Source of the DNA: JBQCDV01 sp051960855
GTDB taxonomy: Bacteria; Actinomycetota; Actinomycetes; JAJZTN01
NCBI GenBank assembly: GCA_051960855.1
Contig: JBQCDV010000017.1
Span: forward strand, 1-5,107
Length of the DNA: 5,107 nucleotides
Direction: 5' to 3'
Shown: piece by piece, positions 4,801 through 5,107 of the stretch
How positions within the stretch are numbered: the first letter of the stretch is position 1
Layout of the letters: the number at the start of each line of letters is the position of its first letter
The notes under the pieces: model-generated
The model's input: the letters and a program-made list of their open reading frames with translations, nothing else
Databases searched by the model: none
Told to the model about the DNA's origin: nothing
Translations under genes and position numbers: made by a program

Positions 4801-5107
4801 GGGCGAGTCGCGAGTGCAGCTACCGCGGCAGGACCCGGACAACTGCACGCACGAACGACGCCGGTGACGGTGACGGCCTCGACATCCCGCTCGCGTGGAC
4901 GGTGGTGGCTGTCCCACAGCCAGGAGTGCACACACGAGGGGAGCAAGCGCCTGCTGCAGCCGCCGAACCGGCCGGGGCCCACTCGCGAGTGCAGCTAACG
5001 CGGGGACCCGGACAACTGCGCGCACGAACGACGCCGGTGACGGTGACGCCCTCGACATCCCGCTCGCGTGAGCGGTGGTGGCTGTCCCGCAGCCAGGAGT
5101 GCACACG

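Larger units (their letters stand above)
4234..5107. repeat. Tandem array of long (123-187 bp) units with a nested inverted repeat, running off the window
   Basis: Units start at 4234, 4357, 4532, 4703, 4890 and 5063 (lengths 123, 175, 171, 187, 173, then 45 bp to the window end). Each has a 57-bp block A from CTCGCGTG to GCGGGGCAA, a variable GC-rich middle, a block near CTCGCGAGTGCAGCTACCGCG's core (TCGCGAGTGCAG) in units 3-5, and an end block containing GGACAACTGCACGCACG, AACGACGCCGGTGACGGTGA and CTCAACATCCCG. The first 45 bp of unit 6 match unit 2 exactly. Unit 1 lacks about 50 bp of its middle, as expected for an edge copy. No credible gene lies in 4085-5107: open frames on both strands are by-products of the repeats, unit lengths are not consistently multiples of three, and GCGTGAGCGG puts TGA in one frame of most copies. 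Confidence 0.9.

Noticed and set aside
4234..5107. Repeat units as a repetitive protein, including an Asp/Gly-rich NDAGDGDGLN peptide resembling a calcium-binding motif
   Set aside because: Unit lengths of 123, 175, 171, 187 and 173 bp shift the frame between copies, and that frame runs into TGA right after the peptide in most units.
4234..5107. CRISPR array
   Set aside because: The conserved blocks are 57 bp or longer, the intervening segments are related to each other instead of unique, and no cas gene is present.
4234..5107. Insertion sequence or transposon
   Set aside because: No transposase-like frame and no flanking target duplication are visible; the inverted repeats are short and internal to each unit.

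Overview
The window is high-GC DNA with a strong G/C third-position codon bias, a GTG start, and genes for exported proteins typical of Actinomycetota (a PF04185-type phosphoesterase, a protein with three cell-wall-binding type 2 repeats, and an exported PIG-L/LmbE-type deacetylase). I cannot name a genus.

Layout: (1) 3-929 (+), 3' part of an exported phosphoesterase/acid phosphatase whose start lies off the left edge. (2) About 935-1148 (+), a 70-codon frame with clear coding character but no in-frame start; one extra G next to a GTG would explain this, so it is probably a frameshifted gene or a sequencing error. (3) 1149-1299, a regulatory gap with a weak promoter candidate. (4) 1300-2922 (+), a secreted protein with an unrecognised N-terminal region and three CWB2 repeats; its signal-peptide codons contain a 38-nt near-perfect palindrome. 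(5) 2923-3031, a convergent gap with a hairpin. (6) 3032-4072 (-), an exported PIG-L family deacetylase. (7) 4085-5107, about 1 kb without a credible gene, made of two adjoining repeat arrays.

The repeat region is the most unusual part. Directly upstream of the deacetylase are about seven degenerate copies of a ~19-bp unit (4107-4239). These run straight into a tandem array of 123-187-bp units (4234-5107, five complete and one cut by the window end). Each long unit opens with a 57-bp block in which an outer inverted repeat (up to 12 bp) encloses a 6-bp hairpin. Unit lengths are not consistently multiples of three and the reading frames break, so this is structural or regulatory DNA or a non-coding RNA array, not a repetitive protein. 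The window ends inside the array, so its size is unknown.

The three complete or partial genes all encode proteins acting outside the membrane, but orientations differ and nothing shows that they form one pathway. Only the phosphoesterase and the start-less frame could be co-transcribed.
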